A DNA stretch of 64,000 nt, taken from Carex sylvatica (taxonomy: Eukaryota; Streptophyta; Magnoliopsida; Poales; Cyperaceae). The position numbers and the translations under genes were made by a program. The DNA is taken from assembly GCA_964058845.1 (NCBI GenBank), contig CAXKVR010000204.1:1-64000 (forward strand), in the 5' to 3' direction. Below, in pieces: positions 60,262 to 64,000 of the stretch; the stretch's first letter is position 1; the number at the start of each line of letters is the position of its first letter. Under the pieces are notes generated by a model. The model ran no database searches and had not been told where the DNA came from. It was given only the letters and a program-made list of their open reading frames with translations.

Positions 60262-61224
60262 CTATCCAATATGTATGATTGTTGCACTATTCCTCATCAA
60301 TGCATTTTTTGAGCAAATTCTAATTTGATCCTTTTTCATAAAGAACTCGCATGGACTCGGTGCATGAGTCGGTGCATGTCTTCTAGTGCAAGTAGTTGCC
60401 ATGGCTTCCCGTTCATGTTGGTAATTTTTCGCGATGTTATCCGATGCACTTGAGTCACTTGTTGTTGGTGAAGTTGTTCTAGTTGCAAGGTGAAATAGAA
60501 TTCCTTCACTTGCCCTCATTAGACTCCATCTCGCTTGATCAAACGTGCCCGTTAGTCTGAATGGACTGCCATCTCTCCCTGTCAAACTGGCTTCTGGTGG
60601 TACCCAGCCAATATATTCCCACTGAGCTATACGTATGGTACATTCTGTCCATCTTAGGCCAAATGGTATTGTAGTTGTGGGTGGTATTCTTTTAACATCT
60701 AGGCATGTTATCCAAAGGTTTAGTACTCCTCGGTCTATCCCTGTGACATTGGCTTCATCTATGGATTCTATTTCTCCAAATTCAGAAACTACGCTTTCAA
60801 TGAAGGTTAGGTGCCCGAAATAGTGGGGAAAATTCAGAATGCTAATTCTTACTCGGAATGGACTTGGGTGTATGTCTGATGTTCTCTCAATGTTCCAGAA
60901 ATCAAACCAGTAACCCAGCTAGTTGCCCCACAAATTTCCAGTGTTTACCACCTCCTGTCTAGTTAGTCTTGTTGGAACTTTGACTATATATGACATTTCT
61001 GTAGTTTTGTGGTATGAGAACTCTTCCTGTGTACCCCCAAAAGTTTGCAAGCAAAATTGCCTTACCCGTGTTATAAATTGTTCCCCATTCTCATTTGGGT
61101 TTGATGTGTGAACCACCATCGATTGATCAAGGTCTGCCAACATTTGGGCGTGAAGATCATTTGTCAGCAGGTAGATGCAGCCTCTTGTCGTTCTCTGGTC
61201 AGCATATGGGAAAGGTGTCGCCAT
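60262..61224 (-). pseudogene. LINE 5' ORF, DUF4283-like, one in-frame stop
   Basis: From an ATG at 61224 one frame of 321 codons runs to 60262, broken only by a TAG at 60921-60919. The middle part (about residues 105-190) has a DUF4283-like pattern: PFRVRISILNFP, then FGEIESIDEANVTGIDRG, then a region rich in aromatic and basic residues ending in WEYIGWVPPEA. The C-terminal third is basic, Ser/Thr-rich and Cys/His-containing. The leader just upstream is A/C-rich and resembles the leader of ORF1 at 46805. It lies at the 5' end of the LINE, upstream of the canonical ORF1. It may be a duplicated or extra gag-like RNA-binding ORF. I do not recognise a named family with confidence. Confidence 0.55.
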
Positions 61225-61620
61225 TGTTTGTTTTTGAATTTTTTGCGGTGATTTGTGTGTTTTGGAGATTGGTGTGTGAATTGTTGAGAGGAAAAAATGT
61301 TTTACCAGCAGTAAATGCTACAGTAGTAGTAAGAGGTAATATGACAGTATAGTGTGAAAGGAAAGAAGATAAATCAGACTGACATTTGTTCGAATTGAAG
61401 GCACTCTCTGTCGAATTAAAAAGAAAAATTAATTGTTTAGGTTTATGGTTGAATTGAATGCTTTAGCTGAGCTATTCAATGCTTATGAGCGGAGGTTTTT
61501 AGTGAAAGAGATTTGGTATTTTGTGTATTTTTCTATTCAGGTAATATCGCCATTAAAGGTCCCCAAAGCATCTCTCTCTCGATTCATCCTACCATCCGTC
61601 AGATTTAAGTTAGATCTGTC
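61225..61620 (-). other. LINE 5' UTR
   Basis: On the minus strand this runs from the target duplication to the ATG at 61224. It starts GACAGATCTAACTTAAATCT, is GA-rich at first and A/C-rich just before the ATG. Short plus-strand frames here are not supported as genes. Confidence 0.6.
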
Positions 61621-61634
61621 TTGTGTTGGTTGTT
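61621..61634. repeat. LINE target-site duplication, right copy (TTGTGTTGGTTGTT)
   Basis: Matches 27064-27077 exactly; the sequence after it (GCTCTCTCTACTCTC) reads as a continuation of the pyrimidine-rich LTR-X leader. Confidence 0.8.
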
Positions 61635-64000
61635 GCTCTCTCTACTCTCTCATGTGTTGAGAAATCCCTCTCTTTCCCCTATTTTTTATTGTTCTGGTTT
61701 GCTTACTGCCTTGGCTTGCTTGCCTTCTATTCTGGTGTTGTCTTGTTGTTGTTCTGGTGCTGGCACGCTATTCTGGTGCTTACTGGACTGACTCGGTGCA
61801 TGATTCCGACAGCCGTGAGGCTAGGTGATGTTCTTTAGAACCGGCCGTTTCTATTACCTCCATCTCGTGCTAGCTCTAATCGAGTAAATCTCCGAGTCCC
61901 TCGTTTAATTGATCGAATTTTTGCCTTGTCGGATTGTTTAGCTAAATACACCTTTGCCCGGTTTGTTGATTTTCCTGGCAAACGGTGCTGACTTAAGGCT
62001 TGTGTGTGCTCATTTGTGCCTTACCTTGTTCTGTTCTGTCTCGCTAATCTGACTTGTTGTTTGGCTGGGTACTTCGCCTCTGACCTGGTTCTTACTTCTG
62101 TTTTGCTGGTCTGGTTGGCTTGCTTTCCTGTGTGTGCTTGGTGCCTTGTTGAGGCTGTTCTTACCTGTTTACCTTGTTCTGTCTTCCTGTCTTGCTGCTG
62201 CTTGTTGACGCCTTGTTGAGGCTGTTTTGACTTGTTGGCCATTGCGATTGTCTTGACCTGTGCTGTTGTGGTGCTGCGATACTGGTATGGTGTTGATCTG
62301 TTATTACCAGTACTTGAACTGACAGGGACCAATTTGTAATTTAAGGAAAATTGGGGTTGAATGTGAAAAATGTAAACCCTTGTGAGATTATTTAAAATCT
62401 AAGGGGCCAAGGTGCAAAGTTTATGTTTTGGGCTTGACCCCTTTGGTTGGTTGGTTCGGCTGGGCCTATTTTATAATTTATTAATAAATTAGAACAAGGC
62501 TCGGGCCTTGGTATTTATAGGCTGGGCAGAATTTTAAAAGGATGAATTAATTATGGTACTTGGGTTTTCCTAAATGGCGTAATTATCGAATAAAAACTCG
62601 GTTTTTTTTTTTAAGTTTAAGTTTTATAAGGAATCGAACAAAAATCGGATGCTTACGTAAACTTAAACTAGCTCAGGAAATGATTATAATGTCCAGGGTC
62701 TTGATGCCTCGATGATAGCTCATTACATAATTTGAGCAGATACTAAAATAACCCTATTGGAGACATGTATGATCTCGAAACAAATCTAATTAAAACACCC
62801 CACACGTTAAATAAAATAAAAGTCAAATTAAACAAGTTTTTATTTAAAACTTTCAAACTTTTCAAAACTTTTCTAAAAGGTTCGTTGCTAATTAATAAAG
62901 GGCAATTAATTAGCAATGAAAACATTGTTTCATATGTAGATTCGAAACAACTGATTACACGTAGGAATTAGATTAGTTATAAAAATAATGAATTGAGCGA
63001 CTTAGAAGTAATTAATTAGGAAACACGTAAATTAGTTAAAGATTTTGTTTCTAAAATTTTATAATAGAATTACACATCTAAAATAGAAAATAATTAAACT
63101 ATATTAAAACTAAATATAAAATTTGCAATAATTACACAATCAATATATTTTTATTAAAATATTAACATTAGGGATTTTTAATTATAAATTAACTTTCAAA
63201 ACTGAATTTCGATTGATTAAAATAACTGTAGTCATTTTAAAATAAATCAAGGTAGATAGGTATTTAGAATAGATCAATTAAGTAAGACACGTTTAATTTA
63301 TCGTAACTCACGAATAATTATTTTTGTGAATAATTAGACATTCGAATTTTTACAAGCAATACATCTTCAAATTAAATTATTAAAAACTATAAATTAGTTT
63401 ATATTAAAATTAGATTAATTAAGATCAAAGTGAATGATCAATACCTGACGAAATTATAAACTAAGATTAATGCTAATCTCGATGGCATGAATCGGTAATT
63501 TTTGTAAAATCAGAATAATCGACAATATGACTAAGCACATAGATGGGGTGAGGGCTAGAATAAATTAGCATAAATTTTAATTAGTTTAAATTACGTAATT
63601 TTAGATCAGCAGATCCCGTAGTTTGGAGCATACGCGGAGCCCGCTGATTTCGCTGAGGGTTAGCCACAGAGACTCCAGCCCCTACAGGTGTAGGATATCT
63701 GAATTATCTTTTTCGTGGGCGTATTCTTACCAGTCGATCCATCTGACCTGACATCTGCACTTTAATTTAAGTAGTTGCATTAAAATTGTAGAGCATGTTT
63801 ATCCTTTCTGCACTGTAGGTAGAATTGCATAAACCCTGAAAAATCCGAATTTACTGTATTTTAGGAGTAGAGAAATTAAAGAATGTTATATGTATAATAT
63901 TAGATTATTAGGTTATTAGTCTGTCTTTTTCTCGTAGAAGACAATATATATTATTACGTGAATACGCATGCATTGGTGAGAGCTGAGCAGAGCCGAGTTA
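61635..64000 (+). mobile_element. LTR-X, right part, running off the window
   Basis: Homologous in layout to the gypsy LTR. A pyrimidine-rich leader is followed by CCTTTGCCCGGTTTGTTGATTTTCCTGGC (positions about 61950-61980), which resembles 31613-31641. Then comes a T/G-rich low-complexity part (about 62000-62280), a hairpin (62282-62310) and a 19-base block identical to the gypsy LTR (62313-62331). The remainder is AT-rich. The gypsy LTR extends about 1840 bp beyond this block, which would put the LTR-X end just past 64000. Internal sequence and the partner LTR are not in the window. Short frames (for example 61623-62219) are low-complexity and not credible. Confidence 0.65.

Larger units (their letters stand above)
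27078..61620 (-). mobile_element. L1-type LINE, interrupted by hAT and CACTA elements
   Basis: A non-LTR retrotransposon on the minus strand, in three pieces: 60095-61620, 41777-47178 and 27078-27440. Together these are about 7.3 kb. It has a 14-bp target duplication and a short poly(A) (a T run on the plus strand at 27076-27083). In transcription order it carries a 5' ORF (61224-60262), small frames, an ORF1 with a DUF4283-type domain (46805-45708), then ORF2 (45711 to 27388) with endonuclease, reverse transcriptase, zf-RVT and RNase H. All ORFs have stops or frameshifts, so the copy is dead. The 5' boundary rests on the duplication; the family assignment rests on the ORF2 domain order. Confidence 0.85.

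Overview
This window is repeat-rich plant nuclear DNA. I see no host single-copy gene, no rRNA or tRNA gene, and nothing bacterial. The evidence for a plant, probably a flowering plant, is a TG...CA-bounded Ty3/gypsy element of Tekay/Del type with an initiator-Met tRNA primer site, an L1-type LINE whose ORF2 ends in a plant-style zf-RVT plus RNase H, a BED/hAT transposase, and an En/Spm (CACTA) element carrying both TNP2-like and TNP1-like genes. A long homogenised satellite beside deeply nested transposons suggests pericentromeric or other heterochromatin. The species cannot be told from the sequence.

Layout: (1) 1-26219 is one head-to-tail satellite built from 81-bp monomers. It holds two higher-order repeat (HOR) families, HOR-A (about 1903 bp, five full units, 1-9517) and HOR-B (2260 bp, about 14921-25750), separated by a 243-bp trimer block and by diverged monomers. 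(2) A solo LTR (17692-20925, minus) interrupts HOR-B with a 5-bp target duplication. (3) From 26220 an LTR-like sequence (LTR-X) begins and resumes at 61621-64000. It is split by an L1-type LINE (minus strand, outer ends 27078 and 61620, 14-bp duplication). (4) The LINE is itself split by a hAT element (27441-41768, 8-bp duplication) in the end of its RNase H and by a CACTA element (47179-60091, 3-bp duplication) near its 5' side. (5) The hAT element is split by a young, apparently intact Ty3/gypsy element (30935-41691, 5-bp duplication) carrying a 1530-residue gag-pol frame.

The nesting gives an order of events: satellite, then LTR-X, then LINE, then hAT and CACTA, then gypsy. Every older coding region is broken: the LINE ORFs, the hAT transposase and TNP2. 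The gypsy polyprotein and the TNP1 exons that I could phase remain open. Many open frames in the satellite are a by-product of a monomer length divisible by three and are not annotated as genes.
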